DNA from: an uncultured Clostridia bacterium
GTDB lineage: Bacteria > Bacillota > Clostridia > Christensenellales > Borkfalkiaceae
Length of the DNA stretch: 64,000 nucleotides
Reading direction: 5' to 3'
NCBI GenBank assembly: GCA_947087265.1
Contig: CAMUBY010000006.1
Location: forward strand, 34,834-98,833
Both the position numbers and the translations under genes were made by a program. The notes under the pieces were generated by a model that did no database searches, was not told where the DNA came from, and worked only from the letters and a program-made list of their open reading frames with translations. Of the stretch, positions 1 to 9,478 are shown one piece after another (position 1 is the first letter of the stretch; each line of letters begins with the position of its first letter).

Positions 1-335
1 TCGCGCCGGGGATTCGCGGCTCACTTGACAGTTTAGTAAGCGGCACGGCAAAACTTCCGCGTGTGGAAATAGAAGCGCCGAAAAGCGTAATTGCCACCAA
101 TACGGTTACTAATATGCAGGCGGGCATTGTTTTCGGTTTTGCAGGGCTTGTGGATTATCTTGTAAAAAAGATTAAAAGCGAGTTAAAAGCAAAAGAAGTC
201 CTTACGATAGCTACGGGCGGTTTTTCGGAAATCATTGCCAAAGAAATTAAGTGTATCGACGTAATTGATAAAAAACTGACCTTAAACGGGTTAAAATATT
301 TATATGAGTTGAACAGTTCGGAGGAGATAAAATGA
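1..335 (+). CDS. coaX: Type III pantothenate kinase, C-terminal part (cut by window edge)
   Basis: Pantothenate kinase makes 4'-phosphopantothenate, the first step of coenzyme A synthesis, in the cytoplasm. The frame is open from base 3, so the gene begins before the window; the GTG at 63 is internal. The visible ~110 residues match the CoaX C terminus: SLDSLVSGTAKLPRVE, then the NTVTNMQAGIVFGFAGLVD helix, the ATGGFSEIIA glycine motif, and the closing LTLNGLKYLYE segment. The stop overlaps the hom start codon (ATGA), so the two genes are probably co-transcribed and translationally coupled. Confidence 0.9.
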   Translation, partial: APGIRGSLDSLVSGTAKLPRVEIEAPKSVIATNTVTNMQAGIVFGFAGLVDYLVKKIKSELKAKEVLTIATGGFSEIIAKEIKCIDVIDKKLTLNGLKYLYELNSSEEIK

Positions 336-1609
336 AGAAAGTCGGCGTTGCAATACTCGGGCTTGGAGTTGTGGGCGGAGGAACATATCAGATTCTCACG
401 CAAAACAGAGAGTTTTATCAGAAAACGCAGGACGTAGACATTGTCGTAGAAAGCGTTTTGGAACTCAATCGCGAACGCGCTTTGTCGCTCGGGGTTCCTG
501 CGGAAAAAATCATGACCAATATTGCGGAGGTAGTTTGCAATCCCGACGTCAATATCGTAGTAGAGGTCATCGGCGGTATCGACGCAGCCAAAGAATATGT
601 ACTTGCTGCTTTGAACGCAGGAAAGACGGTTGTTACGTCCAATAAAGAACTTTTCTGTAAATATTCCCATGAGTTGGAACGCGCTGCAAAACGGCAGAAC
701 GCAGGGCTTTATTTTGAAGCAAGTTGCGTGGGGGGTGTGCCTATCATCCGTACGCTTCTCGACGGTTTGCAGGCAAACCACATCACTTCCATGATGGGTA
801 TCATCAACGGCACGACGAATTATATTTTAACGAAGATGTCAAACGAGGGGATGACTTATGAAGACGCGCTGAAAGAAGCGCAGCGGCTCGGTTATGCCGA
901 AGCCAATCCCACGGCAGACGTGGAAGGCTTTGACGCGGCTTATAAACTCTCTATTCTATCTTCGCTCGCGTTTCATACCAAAGTACCGTTTTCAAAAGTC
1001 TTCCGCGAAGGCATTACGCAAATTACGCAAGAAGCCATTGCAGACGGAAAGCAGCTCGGTTATTGCCTGAAACTTCTGGCTATCGGGAAGCAGACGGATG
1101 CGGGAATCGAAGTGCGGGTACATCCGACGTTTGTCCGCAAAGACCATCCGCTTGCTGCGGTAAACGACAGCTTTAACGCCGTATATCTGCACGGAGACGC
1201 GGTTGACGACGTTATGCTTTACGGCAGAGGCGCAGGCGCGCTTCCTACGGGCAGTGCAATCGTGAGCGATATTATTTATGCTGCTACGCACAGCGAAAGC
1301 CGTTATTCCACCTTTAAGAACACCGCCAATGCCGATAAAAGCGTAAATTTCCCCAGCGATTTCAGTAGCGCGTACTATTTGCGTCTTTCGGTGACGGACA
1401 GGACGGGTGTTCTTGCAAAAATTACCAATATTTTCGGTAAAAACAATATCTCGATTGTGGAAATGCAGCAGAAAATTTTGGATGGCGACAAAGCGGCGGT
1501 TACTTTTATCACGCACGAATCGCGCGAACTTGCTATTCGTGACGCTGTCTCCAAGATTAATGCGTTGGAGTTCGCATCGGTCGATAGCGTGCTCCGCGTT
1601 GTGTCCTAA
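332..1609 (+). CDS. hom: Homoserine dehydrogenase with C-terminal ACT domain
   Basis: Reduces aspartate semialdehyde to homoserine, the branch-point precursor of threonine and methionine. The 425 residues show an N-terminal NAD(P)-binding GLGVVGGG motif (about 7-14), VTSNKELF, the catalytic-domain signature INGTTNYILTKM (about 158-169), and a C-terminal ACT domain from about residue 348 (RLSVTDRTGVLAKI), which in this family gives threonine feedback control. Length is normal. The ATG overlaps the coaX stop, and GGAGG lies just upstream. A rho-independent terminator follows. The product would feed metA and metY at 38.6-40.8 kb. Confidence 0.96.
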   Translation: MKKVGVAILGLGVVGGGTYQILTQNREFYQKTQDVDIVVESVLELNRERALSLGVPAEKIMTNIAEVVCNPDVNIVVEVIGGIDAAKEYVLAALNAGKTVVTSNKELFCKYSHELERAAKRQNAGLYFEASCVGGVPIIRTLLDGLQANHITSMMGIINGTTNYILTKMSNEGMTYEDALKEAQRLGYAEANPTADVEGFDAAYKLSILSSLAFHTKVPFSKVFREGITQITQEAIADGKQLGYCLKLLAIGKQTDAGIEVRVHPTFVRKDHPLAAVNDSFNAVYLHGDAVDDVMLYGRGAGALPTGSAIVSDIIYAATHSESRYSTFKNTANADKSVNFPSDFSSAYYLRLSVTDRTGVLAKITNIFGKNNISIVEMQQKILDGDKAAVTFITHESRELAIRDAVSKINALEFASVDSVLRVVS

Positions 1610-1621
1610 ATCGAATCAGAG

Positions 1622-1648
1622 AAAAGGCGGGGAAACCCCGTCTTTTTT
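1622..1648 (+). terminator. Rho-independent terminator after hom
   Basis: GGCGGGG and CCCCGTC arms (one G-T pair) around an AAA loop, followed by a run of T. It ends the coaX-hom unit before the ATP-grasp gene. Confidence 0.85.
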
Positions 1649-1673
1649 CATCTGAAAACAGGAACTTTTTGTT

Positions 1674-2537
1674 ATGAAATACGGACTTATTCTTATTAAC
1701 GCTTACGCGAAAGCGGAAAGCGAACTGAATAGCGCTTACCGCTTAAAAGAGGAACTCGAATCATTCGGCGCGAAGGTAGAAATCAGTCGTAATCTTCTAT
1801 CTGCCGGTGTTATTAAAGGAAAAATTGAAAAATATCTTCAAGCTGATTTTTGTATTTATCTCGATAAGGATAGATATGCGGGTGAAATGTTGGAACGGGC
1901 AGGGTTACGTCTGTTTAACCGTCCGCAGGCGATTGCCGATTGTGACGATAAAATGCGTACCTGCCTTGCCTTAAACGGCTTTCCGATGCCTGACACAATT
2001 TCGGCTCCGCTTTGCTATCTTCCGAACGAACCTCTGAAAGAGGAAATTGTTGACGGCGTAGTTTCCAGGCTGGGCTTGCCTGTCATCGTAAAAGAATGTT
2101 TCGGCTCGCTCGGCAAAGGAGTTTATAAAGCGGATACGATAGATGAATTAAGTGAACTTTGCGAAAAATTAAAATGTAAACCGCATTTATTTCAAAAATT
2201 TATTGCAACCAGCTCCGGAAGAGACGTTCGCGTGATTGTCATCGGCGGAAAAGTTTTTTCCGCCATGCTGCGAACGGCGCAAAACGATTTCCGTTCCAAT
2301 GTAGAACTGGGCGGAAAAGGGGAAAGATACTTTTTAGACGAAAGCGGCGTGCGGCTGTGCGAAAACATTGCGAGACGCCTGAATCTCGATTATTGCGGAA
2401 TCGATTTGCTGTTCGGCAAGAACGGGTTTTTAGTCTGCGAAGTCAATTCCAACGCCTTTTTCGGCGGAATGGAACGCGTGACAGGCTTAAACGTTGCACG
2501 CGCGTATGCGGCATATATACTGAACGAAATAAAATGA
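1674..2537 (+). CDS. RimK-like ATP-grasp ligase
   Basis: A 287-residue ATP-grasp protein of the RimK/LysX type, enzymes that use ATP to join an amino acid (often glutamate) to a carboxylate. Visible features: an N-terminal pre-ATP-grasp domain (about 1-95), a strand with the ATP-binding lysine and glycine-rich loop (LPVIVKECFGSLGKGVYK, about 137-154), RDVRVIVIGG, and the metal-binding end LVCEVNSNAFFGG. The substrate cannot be told from sequence. It stands alone between two terminators. The start has AGGAA nine bases upstream. Alternatives are a tetrahydromethanopterin/F420-type ligase or a ribosomal-protein glutamylase. Confidence 0.82.
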   Translation: MKYGLILINAYAKAESELNSAYRLKEELESFGAKVEISRNLLSAGVIKGKIEKYLQADFCIYLDKDRYAGEMLERAGLRLFNRPQAIADCDDKMRTCLALNGFPMPDTISAPLCYLPNEPLKEEIVDGVVSRLGLPVIVKECFGSLGKGVYKADTIDELSELCEKLKCKPHLFQKFIATSSGRDVRVIVIGGKVFSAMLRTAQNDFRSNVELGGKGERYFLDESGVRLCENIARRLNLDYCGIDLLFGKNGFLVCEVNSNAFFGGMERVTGLNVARAYAAYILNEIK

Positions 2538-2542
2538 TTGCA

Positions 2543-2576
2543 TAAAAAAAGAGGCTCGTTTGAGCCTCTTTTTTTA
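2543..2576. terminator. Bidirectional terminator between the ATP-grasp gene and leuS
   Basis: GAGGCTC and GAGCCTC arms around a GTTT loop, with A7 before and T7 after, so it works on both strands for the two convergent genes. Confidence 0.88.
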
Positions 2577-2582
2577 TTATTT

Positions 2583-5015
2583 TCAGCCGACAATCAAATT
2601 TACAAGCCGTCCTGTAACGACAATGCACTTTTTCAAAGACTTTCCTTCCATGCGTTCCTGTACTTCGGGAAGAGCAAGCGCGAGCGATTGAATTTCGTCT
2701 TGACTTCCGTTTGCGGGCAACATCGCTTTACATACGATTTTACTGTTCATTTGCACGGCGTATTCCTTTTCGTCGAGTACAAGTGCGTCGGGATTTTCCT
2801 TGGGGAAATTCTGTAAAAATACCGAGTTTTTCTCGCCGAGTATTTCCCACAGTTCTTCGCAGATATGCGGCGCGCAGGGCGCAAGCAAAAGTACAAAATC
2901 TTTTACCGTGTCTTTCAGAAAGGAAGTATTTTTTTCGGCAAATGCGTCATATTTTCCGATGGCATTTAGGAGTTCCATCATACGCGCAATCGCAGTATTG
3001 AACGAGAATGTTTCCATATCGCGCGCAACTTTGCTGATTGCATAATTTCTCGCATAATCGAGCGCTTTTTCGTTCGCACCGTAGAGAGAGCCGTTCTCCG
3101 TTTTGTATTCCTTTATTTTGAGCACGGTCTTTTCCACGCGGTCAAGGAATTTGGAAATGGCTTTCATGCCGTCGTCATTCCAGGGCCCGCCTTCCGTATA
3201 AGAGAAACCGAACATCAGATAGAGCCGAAAAGCGTCCGAGCCGTACTTTTCTACATATTCATCGGGTGAAACAACGTTGCCGTGCGATTTGCTCATACGG
3301 TTTCCGTCAGGACCCAAAATCACGCCCTGGTGAACTAAGCGCAGGAAGGGTTCGTTAAAGTCAAGATAGCCCATATCGCGCAGCGCTTTCGTAAGGAAAC
3401 GCGCATACAGAAGATGCATACAAGCGTGTTCCGCACCGCCGACATAAGTATCGACAGGCAACAGTTTGTTTACCTTTTCTTTGCTGAACGGCGCCGCCGC
3501 ATTGTGAGGGTCGGCATAACGCAGATAATACCAACTCGAACAGACGAACGTATCGAGCGTATCGGGGTCGCGCTGCGCTTCTCCTCCGCAGACGGGGCAG
3601 GTTGTGTGCATGAATTTTTCGTGGTTGGCAAGAGGCGAACTGCCGTTCGGCTTAAACTCTACGTCATAGGGGAGTTTCACGGGCAAATCTGCTTCGGGTA
3701 CGGGCACTGCGCCGCATTTCGGGCAATGAATGACAGGAATGGGAGCCCCCCAATACCGCTGGCGGGAAACCAGCCAGTCGCGTAAACGGTAGTTGACTTT
3801 TTTACCGCCTTTCCCGATTTTGGCAAGATGCGAAGCAACCGCGTTCCTTGCTTCTTCGCCCACCAGTCCGTCAAAATCAATGGAACTTACAACGATTCCG
3901 TCTTCGCAGTAGGGGAGTTTGGTGTCTCCGTTTTGCGACTCGATTACTTTCACGATAGGGAGTTGATATTTAGAAGCGAACGCATAATCGCGCTCGTCAT
4001 GCGCGGGTACCGCCATCACCGCGCCGGTACCGTAACTTGCGAGCACATAGTCCGCTAAATAAATAGGAATTTTTTTGCCGTTGACGGGGTTCGTGCAGTA
4101 GGAGCCCGTAAAAACGCCCGTTTTTTCTCTGGTAGAAGACAGACGGTCGATTTCGTTGGCTTTTGCCGCGTATTCAATATATTTTTTGACTTCTTCGATA
4201 TGTTCTGCGGTTGTGAGAGAAAGGGCAAGCGGATGTTCCGGCGCAAGCACCACATAAGAGACGCCGAATACCGTATCGCAACGTGTGGTGAATACGCGGA
4301 TTTTTTCACCGTTTTCACATTCAAACTCGATTTCGCAGCCTGTCGATTTGCTAATCCAGTTGCGTTGCATATTTTTTGTTTTTTCGGGCCAATCGAGTTC
4401 GTCAAGACCTTTCAGAAGTTCTTCGGCATAGTCAGTAATTTTGAAAAACCACTGCGTGAGGTTTTTCCGCGTAACTTGCGTACCGCAACGCTCACAGACT
4501 CCGCCTTCCACCTGCTCGTTCGCAAGAACGGTCTGGCAGGAAGGGCACCAGTTGACGGGCGCCTCCTTGCGGTAAGCAAGTCCTTTTTTGTAGAGGGCAA
4601 GGAACATCCATTGCGTCCATTTGTAATATTCTTCTTCACAGGTTTTAATTTCTGCCGACCAATCGAACATCGCGCCCATCGCTTTGAGTTGCGCTTCCAT
4701 TGTTTCAATATTCTTTTCGGTGGAGTCTTTGGGGTGTACGCCCGTCTTGATTGCGTAATTCTCTGCGGGAAGACCGAATGCGTCAAAGCCCATCGGTTGG
4801 AATACATTGTAGCCCTGCATCCGCTTAAAACGCGCATACGAGTCGGTCGGACCGTAGTTGTACCAATGCCCGACGTGCAGTTTTGCTCCTGAAGGGTAAG
4901 AGAACATTTCAAGCACATAATGCTTTGGTTTCGACGTTGCTTTTTTATCAAACTGATTAAGTTTTGACTTTTCCCAACGCGCCTGCCATTTTTGTTCTAC
5001 CGCTTTCACGTCCAT
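2583..5015 (-). CDS. leuS: Leucyl-tRNA synthetase
   Basis: Charges tRNA-Leu. A class I synthetase of 810 residues, the usual bacterial length. The HIGH-type motif is in [17 protein letters not shown], zinc-knuckle cysteines appear in [10 protein letters not shown] and [10 protein letters not shown], the CP1 editing domain contains [17 protein letters not shown], and the KMSKS loop is [10 protein letters not shown] at about 575. The ATG at 5015 is chosen because GAGGTT lies 6-11 bases upstream of it; an in-frame TTG at 5036 would add seven residues but sits in front of that site. The upstream 140 bases separate it from the divergent ytxC-like gene, and no T-box is visible here. Confidence 0.96.
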   Translation of the reverse strand: MDVKAVEQKWQARWEKSKLNQFDKKATSKPKHYVLEMFSYPSGAKLHVGHWYNYGPTDSYARFKRMQGYNVFQPMGFDAFGLPAENYAIKTGVHPKDSTEKNIETMEAQLKAMGAMFDWSAEIKTCEEEYYKWTQWMFLALYKKGLAYRKEAPVNWCPSCQTVLANEQVEGGVCERCGTQVTRKNLTQWFFKITDYAEELLKGLDELDWPEKTKNMQRNWISKSTGCEIEFECENGEKIRVFTTRCDTVFGVSYVVLAPEHPLALSLTTAEHIEEVKKYIEYAAKANEIDRLSSTREKTGVFTGSYCTNPVNGKKIPIYLADYVLASYGTGAVMAVPAHDERDYAFASKYQLPIVKVIESQNGDTKLPYCEDGIVVSSIDFDGLVGEEARNAVASHLAKIGKGGKKVNYRLRDWLVSRQRYWGAPIPVIHCPKCGAVPVPEADLPVKLPYDVEFKPNGSSPLANHEKFMHTTCPVCGGEAQRDPDTLDTFVCSSWYYLRYADPHNAAAPFSKEKVNKLLPVDTYVGGAEHACMHLLYARFLTKALRDMGYLDFNEPFLRLVHQGVILGPDGNRMSKSHGNVVSPDEYVEKYGSDAFRLYLMFGFSYTEGGPWNDDGMKAISKFLDRVEKTVLKIKEYKTENGSLYGANEKALDYARNYAISKVARDMETFSFNTAIARMMELLNAIGKYDAFAEKNTSFLKDTVKDFVLLLAPCAPHICEELWEILGEKNSVFLQNFPKENPDALVLDEKEYAVQMNSKIVCKAMLPANGSQDEIQSLALALPEVQERMEGKSLKKCIVVTGRLVNLIVG

Positions 5016-5155
5016 AGAAAATAACCTCTTTTCCAATACTTCCCATTATTTTACACGATACTAAAAATTATGTCAAGCATTCCGTACTGTCTGCAAGATT
5101 CGCTCAATTTTCAATCACGGTAAATAAATCGTAAAATAAGGCATACAATAAGTTT

Positions 5156-5848
5156 GTGGAAGAAATCACCGTATCGGAACGAAAAGAACGTTGTTCTTAT
5201 ATTACCTATTTATATAACGTACTGTCTGAAGGACTGCTCGCGAACGGCGGCAACGGAGACCTTTTATTCGGAGAGGAGCGGACTGCGCTCAGACTGCGTA
5301 TTCCCGAATCTGCCGACGCCATCCGTACTTTTACGGTTGAAAAAATCGCGGAAATTATCGGAATAGGGTATAAATACGAATTTTTACAGGGCAGGCTCAA
5401 TGTATGTTTGAGCAGACGCGAGAAAAAATTGCTTTGCGCCGCCCTGATAGCGGCGGATTATGACTGCGACACGAACTACATTCGCCGCAAAATCGGACGG
5501 AAAAAAGAATATACTCTGGACGGCATTTTTCATTTCCGTTTAACGGCGCTTCAGGAAAAGTGGGAAAAAATTGCAAGTTATGTTCCGGAAAGTTTTGGAA
5601 CGGGAGATTTGAAAAAGTTTTGCGAATTTTTGGTGGGAGAGAGCAGAAATAAAATTTATCTGAAAGGAAATACCGTTTTCGGAGAAAATTTTATCCCTCT
5701 TAAACGCAGCCGCCTAACGGGCGAAGAGGATACGGAAACGGAAATTATGCTCTCTGATGCGGGGTTTGTTTATTGTCTCGGTGAAGTGGAAGAATCAGTC
5801 GGCGACTTTTTACAAAAATATTATGCGGAACGTGCAATTTTCTCTTGA
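5156..5848 (+). CDS. YtxC-like sporulation protein
   Basis: A 230-residue protein resembling the putative sporulation protein YtxC: a mostly charged N-terminal half, YIRRKIGRKKEYTLDGIFHFRL, then a C-terminal alpha/beta part. In Bacillus ytxC also sits directly upstream of thrS, and the same order here supports the call. Function is unknown; the family is limited to spore-forming Firmicutes. The start is GTG with no strong Shine-Dalgarno site, so the exact start is uncertain. The 3' end overlaps the -35 box of the thrS T-box promoter. Confidence 0.72.
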   Translation: MEEITVSERKERCSYITYLYNVLSEGLLANGGNGDLLFGEERTALRLRIPESADAIRTFTVEKIAEIIGIGYKYEFLQGRLNVCLSRREKKLLCAALIAADYDCDTNYIRRKIGRKKEYTLDGIFHFRLTALQEKWEKIASYVPESFGTGDLKKFCEFLVGESRNKIYLKGNTVFGENFIPLKRSRLTGEEDTETEIMLSDAGFVYCLGEVEESVGDFLQKYYAERAIFS

Positions 5849-5873
5849 CAATTCATAGAAAAGTTCGTACAAT
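5845..5873 (+). promoter_or_regulatory. SigA-type promoter of the thrS T-box transcript
   Basis: TTGACA (5845-5850), a 17-base spacer and TACAAT (5868-5873). The -35 box overlaps the stop codon of the preceding gene. Confidence 0.85.
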
Positions 5874-5879
5874 AGGGGT

Positions 5880-6090
5880 ACTTAAAGACAAGTAACCCCG
5901 TTATTTCTTTTCCAGAGAGCGAACCCCTCGGCTGAAAGGCTCGCAAAGAAAGGCGGAACGTGAAACCGCTTTATTTTATGAAACTTCATCAAAGCGGCTG
6001 AATTTTATTCAGCAATTAAGGTGGAACCGCGCGAGTTAATTGCGTCCTTAAATTTCCCCGAACGGGAATATTTAGGGCGTATTTTTTATT
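5880..6090 (+). promoter_or_regulatory. T-box riboswitch (threonine specific)
   Basis: A tRNA-sensing leader controlling thrS. It contains the stem I GCTGAAAGGC segment near 5930, a specifier ACC in GAA-ACC at 5965-5967 (threonine codon, matching the gene downstream), and the conserved T-box GGTGGAACCGCG at 6020-6031. A terminator hairpin with GCGTCC and GGGCGT arms and a T run ends near 6090. In this family, uncharged tRNA-Thr(GGU) pairs with the T-box and opens the terminator so thrS is read. Boundaries are approximate. Confidence 0.95.
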
Positions 6091-6140
6091 TTTATCAAGT
6101 ACACATAGTATTATGACTGGCATAATACAGAGGAGGAAAC

Positions 6141-8048
6141 ATGAATATCATCTTAAAAAACGGCGACAAACTTGAACTTGCAGCAAACGCAAACGCGCTC
6201 AATGCGGCGCAGGCGATTTCCGACGGACTTGCACGCGCGGCGGTTGCCGCAAAGGTCAACGGAAAATTGCAAGACCTTACTGCGCCGCTTAACGACGGTG
6301 ACAGCCTTGAAATCGTCACTTTAAAGGATAAGGAAGGGTTGGAAGTATACCGTCACACCTGCGCGCATGTGCTTGCACAGGCGCTCAAAGCCGTATATCC
6401 GACTTGCAAACTTGCAATCGGTCCCGTTATTGAAAACGGTTTCTATTACGACGTCGATTTCAAAACACCCATCACAATGGAAGATTTTGCGAAAGTGGAA
6501 GCGGAGATGAAAAAAATCATCAAATCAAACCTTCCCATCGAGCGATTTACAATGCCCCGCGAAGAAGCGATTGCGCTCATGAGTAAATTCCACGAAAATT
6601 ATAAAGTGGAGCTGATTCAGGATTTGCCTGCGGGCGAAGAAATTTCTTTCTATAAACAGGGCACGTTTACCGACCTCTGCCGTGGACCGCACTTGCCGTC
6701 TACGGGCAAAATCAAAGCGTTCAAACTGGTTTCGATTGCAGGCGCGTATTGGCGCGGCGACGAAAAGAAAAAGATGCTCACGCGCATTTACGGCACGGCG
6801 TTCGCAAAGAAAGAGGAAATGGACGAATATTTCCAGATGCTTGAAGAAGCGAAAAAGCGCGACCACATCAAACTCGGCAAAGAGTTGAAACTGTTTGCAC
6901 TTATGAACGAGGGTAAGGGTTTTCCTTTCTTCCTTCCGAACGGCATGATTCTCAAAAATACGCTTATCGACTATTGGCGGCAGATTCACCGCCGCGAGGG
7001 ATATGTGGAAGTGCAGACGCCCATCATTATGACGCGCAGTCTTTGGGAGAATTCCGGGCACTGGGACCATTACAAAGAAAATATGTACACCACGAAAATC
7101 GACGGGGAAGATTGCGCCGTGAAGCCCATGAACTGCCCCGGCGGTATGCTCGTTTATAAAATTTCTCCGCACAGTTATAAAGATTTGCCTATTCGTATGG
7201 GAGAACTCGGTTTGGTTCACCGTCACGAAAAGAGCGGACAGCTTCACGGGCTCATGCGCGTGCGTTGTTTTACGCAGGACGACGCCCATATCTTTATGAC
7301 GCCCGACCAAATCCGCAGCGAAATCAAAGGCGTTGTACGTTTAATCGACGAAGTGTATACGCTGTTCGGCTTTAAGTATCACGTCGAACTTTCTACAAGA
7401 CCCGACAACAGCATGGGCAGCGACGAAGATTGGGAAGCGGCAACGAATGCGCTCCGTGCGGCGCTCGACGAATTGAACCTTCCTTATTCGGTAAACGAGG
7501 GCGACGGCGCATTCTACGGACCGAAAATCGATTTCCACCTCGAAGACAGTATCAAACGTACCTGGCAGTGCGGCACCATCCAACTCGATTTCCAGATGCC
7601 GCAACGTTTTGACCTTGAATATGTGGGCGAGGACGGACAAAAACACCGCCCGATTATGATTCACCGTGTTGTATTCGGTTCGATTGAACGCTTTATCGGC
7701 ATCTTAATCGAGCACTACGCAGGAAAATTCCCCGTATGGCTCGCGCCCGAGCAGGTGAAAGTGCTTCCCGTTACCGACCGCGCGGCGGAATATGCGCAGA
7801 AACTCGTTGCGGAAATGACGGCGATGGGCTTGCGCGCTTCGGCAGATTTGCGCAAAGAAAAAATCGGCAGAAAAATTCTTGACGCAGAACTTGAAAAAGT
7901 GCCTTATAAACTGATTGTCGGCGACAAAGAAGTGGAAAGTCTTACGGTTTCCGTTCGTCGCCGCGGAGAGGGCGATATCGGCGCGATGGAAAAAGATAAA
8001 TTCTTTGAAATGGTAAAAGACGAAGAAATTAAGAAAACAATTTTCTGA
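6141..8048 (+). CDS. thrS: Threonyl-tRNA synthetase
   Basis: Charges tRNA-Thr. At 635 residues it has the full bacterial layout: an N-terminal TGS domain (1-60), the editing domain with HTCAHVLAQA (HxxxH) at about 71-80, a class II catalytic core with zinc ligand Cys in MNCPGGM (about 331), motif 2 RHEKSGQLHGLMRVR, and an anticodon-binding domain after WLAPEQVKVLPV. A strong GAGGAGG site precedes the ATG. Expression is under the T-box leader just upstream. Confidence 0.97.
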   Translation: MNIILKNGDKLELAANANALNAAQAISDGLARAAVAAKVNGKLQDLTAPLNDGDSLEIVTLKDKEGLEVYRHTCAHVLAQALKAVYPTCKLAIGPVIENGFYYDVDFKTPITMEDFAKVEAEMKKIIKSNLPIERFTMPREEAIALMSKFHENYKVELIQDLPAGEEISFYKQGTFTDLCRGPHLPSTGKIKAFKLVSIAGAYWRGDEKKKMLTRIYGTAFAKKEEMDEYFQMLEEAKKRDHIKLGKELKLFALMNEGKGFPFFLPNGMILKNTLIDYWRQIHRREGYVEVQTPIIMTRSLWENSGHWDHYKENMYTTKIDGEDCAVKPMNCPGGMLVYKISPHSYKDLPIRMGELGLVHRHEKSGQLHGLMRVRCFTQDDAHIFMTPDQIRSEIKGVVRLIDEVYTLFGFKYHVELSTRPDNSMGSDEDWEAATNALRAALDELNLPYSVNEGDGAFYGPKIDFHLEDSIKRTWQCGTIQLDFQMPQRFDLEYVGEDGQKHRPIMIHRVVFGSIERFIGILIEHYAGKFPVWLAPEQVKVLPVTDRAAEYAQKLVAEMTAMGLRASADLRKEKIGRKILDAELEKVPYKLIVGDKEVESLTVSVRRRGEGDIGAMEKDKFFEMVKDEEIKKTIF

Positions 8049-8140
8049 AGAAAAAATTATCAAAATGATTTTTTTTGATAAAGACAGGACAATCTTCGAC
8101 AATGTTCGACAAATAATTTACAAAAAAAGTATGAAAAGCG

Positions 8141-8169
8141 TTGACAAACGAGACAGGGTTTGTTAAAAT
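8141..8169 (+). promoter_or_regulatory. SigA-type promoter of the infC-rpmI-rplT operon
   Basis: TTGACA (8141-8146), a 17-base spacer and TAAAAT (8164-8169), about 150 bases upstream of infC. Confidence 0.85.
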
Positions 8170-8175
8170 AATATC

Positions 8176-8306
8176 GTCAAGCAGAGGTAAACCCTTCTCT
8201 CCGTATTTGCGTTTCGCAAAACGGGTCGATATTTTTCAGGAAATTACGCGAGTATTCGCGTATGAAAAATTTTTACGGGTTGCCTTGCGCGACCCGTTTA
8301 TTTTTT
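8176..8306 (+). promoter_or_regulatory. Probable L20-type autoregulatory leader of infC
   Basis: About 130 transcribed bases before infC with several possible stems: ACGGGTCG near 8221, GCGAGTATTCGC at 8249-8260, and a terminator-like hairpin (ACGGGT and ACCCGT arms, then TTTATTTTTT) ending near 8306. In Firmicutes, infC operons carry an L20-binding leader that ends transcription when L20 is in excess. The position and terminator fit, but I did not resolve the anti-terminator fold. Confidence 0.7.
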
Positions 8307-8319
8307 GGTGAGGTGAAAT

Positions 8320-8835
8320 ATTATAAAACCGCAAAATCAGTTGAATGGTGAAATCCGTGACCGTGAAGTACGAGTCATTTCTTCCTCGGGGGAGATGCTC
8401 GGCGTAATGTCTACGAGAGAGGCGCTCCGCCTTGCCGAGGACGAAAATCTCGACCTCGTGAAAATTTCGCCGAATGCAATTCCTCCTGTCTGCAAAATTA
8501 TGGACTACGGAAAGTTCAAATTCGAGCAGGCAAAAAAGGAAAAGGAAAACCGCAAAAATCAGAAGGTTGTCGAACTGAAAGAAGTTCAGCTTTCCATGAC
8601 CATAGACGTGGGAGATTTGAATGTAAAGGCAAAACAGGCAACGAAGTTTTTGGAAGCGGGGAATAAAGTAAAAGTTTCCATACGTCTGCGCGGTAGACAG
8701 ATGGCGCATTCGTCGCTTGCAAAGGACGTTATGAACGGATTCTTTGAATCGCTCAATGAGATTGCCGTCATCGAAAAGCCCATGAACATGGAAGGGCGGA
8801 ACATTATTATGATTCTTGCACCCGCAAAAAAATAA
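8320..8835 (+). CDS. infC: Translation initiation factor IF-3 (ATT start)
   Basis: IF-3 binds the 30S subunit and checks start-codon pairing. The protein has the N domain (LNGEIRDREVRVI), a lysine-rich linker, and the C domain with KVSIRLRGRQMAHSSLA. The Shine-Dalgarno GGTGAGGTG (8307-8315) points to ATT at 8320 as the start (then ATA AAA CCG); the first canonical codon in frame, TTG at 8341, has no ribosome site. A rare AUU start is the classic means by which IF-3 limits its own synthesis. This start gives 171 residues, the usual length. Confidence 0.93.
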   Translation: MIKPQNQLNGEIRDREVRVISSSGEMLGVMSTREALRLAEDENLDLVKISPNAIPPVCKIMDYGKFKFEQAKKEKENRKNQKVVELKEVQLSMTIDVGDLNVKAKQATKFLEAGNKVKVSIRLRGRQMAHSSLAKDVMNGFFESLNEIAVIEKPMNMEGRNIIMILAPAKK

Positions 8836-8872
8836 GCAAATAAAATTCGATAAAATATTGGAGGACAAAGAT

Positions 8873-9073
8873 ATGCCGAAACAGAAATCGCACAGCGGTT
8901 CTAAAAAACGCTTTTGGCTCACCGGCAGCGGTAAGGTAAACAGACCTCATGGCGGCAAGAACCATAAGGCAGAAACCAAGAACAGAAAGAGAAAGAGAAA
9001 TTTACGTCAGACGACGCTTGTTTCTTCCGCGCAGGAGAACAACGTCAAGAAAATGATTCCCTATAAGGATTAA
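8873..9073 (+). CDS. rpmI: 50S ribosomal protein L35
   Basis: A 66-residue, very basic large-subunit protein beginning MPKQKSHSGSKKRFWLTGSG, the L35 signature, and ending in the KMIPYK tail. The ATG at 8873 has GGAGG nine bases upstream. It is the second gene of the infC-rpmI-rplT operon, 37 bases after infC and 15 before rplT. Confidence 0.97.
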   Translation: MPKQKSHSGSKKRFWLTGSGKVNRPHGGKNHKAETKNRKRKRNLRQTTLVSSAQENNVKKMIPYKD

Positions 9074-9088
9074 AGGAGGTAAGAAATT

Positions 9089-9439
9089 ATGCGTATTAAA
9101 AGAGGCGTAAACGGCGTTAAGAAACGCAGAAAAATATTAAAGCTCGCAAAAGGTTACTTCGGTAACAAGAGTAAAAATTACCGCATTGCACGCGAGGCGG
9201 TAATGAAATCTCTCAACTATGCTTACATCGGAAGAAAACACAGAAAGCGCGATATGCGTAGTCTTTGGATTGCGCGTATTAACGCAGGTGCGAGAATCAA
9301 CGGACTTTCCTATTCTAAACTCATGCACGGTTTGAAAGTGGCGGGAATCGAACTCAACCGTAAAATTCTTGCAGACCTTGCGGTAAACGATGCAAAAGCG
9401 TTCGCAGACCTCTGCGGTAAAGCAAAAGCCGCTCTTTGA
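9089..9439 (+). CDS. rplT: 50S ribosomal protein L20
   Basis: A 116-residue large-subunit assembly protein: [20 protein letters not shown], then the conserved [12 protein letters not shown] and [10 protein letters not shown] segments. AAAGGAGGT precedes the start. In Firmicutes L20 also acts as the repressor that binds the infC leader, which here lies 8176-8306. A terminator follows at once. Confidence 0.97.
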   Translation: MRIKRGVNGVKKRRKILKLAKGYFGNKSKNYRIAREAVMKSLNYAYIGRKHRKRDMRSLWIARINAGARINGLSYSKLMHGLKVAGIELNRKILADLAVNDAKAFADLCGKAKAAL

Positions 9440-9445
9440 TTCTGA

Positions 9446-9471
9446 AAAGCCTTTGTATAAAGGCTTTTTTT
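9446..9471 (+). terminator. Terminator of the infC operon
   Basis: AAAGCCTTT and AAAGGCTTT arms around GTAT, followed by T7. It ends eight bases before the next gene's ATG. Confidence 0.9.
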
Positions 9472-9478
9472 GCACATT

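Noticed and set aside
155..1516. Minus-strand frames opposite hom (155-781, 992-1516)
   Set aside because: hom is certain on plus, and the antisense products resemble no protein.
5015..5036. TTG start for leuS adding seven residues
   Set aside because: The ribosome site lies between this TTG and the ATG at 5015, so it serves the ATG.
6525..7310. 261-codon minus-strand frame within thrS
   Set aside because: Shadow of thrS; rich in Phe/Arg/His with no domain or ribosome site.
8341..8343. TTG start for infC
   Set aside because: No ribosome site, and it would remove conserved N-terminal residues; ATT 8320 fits better.
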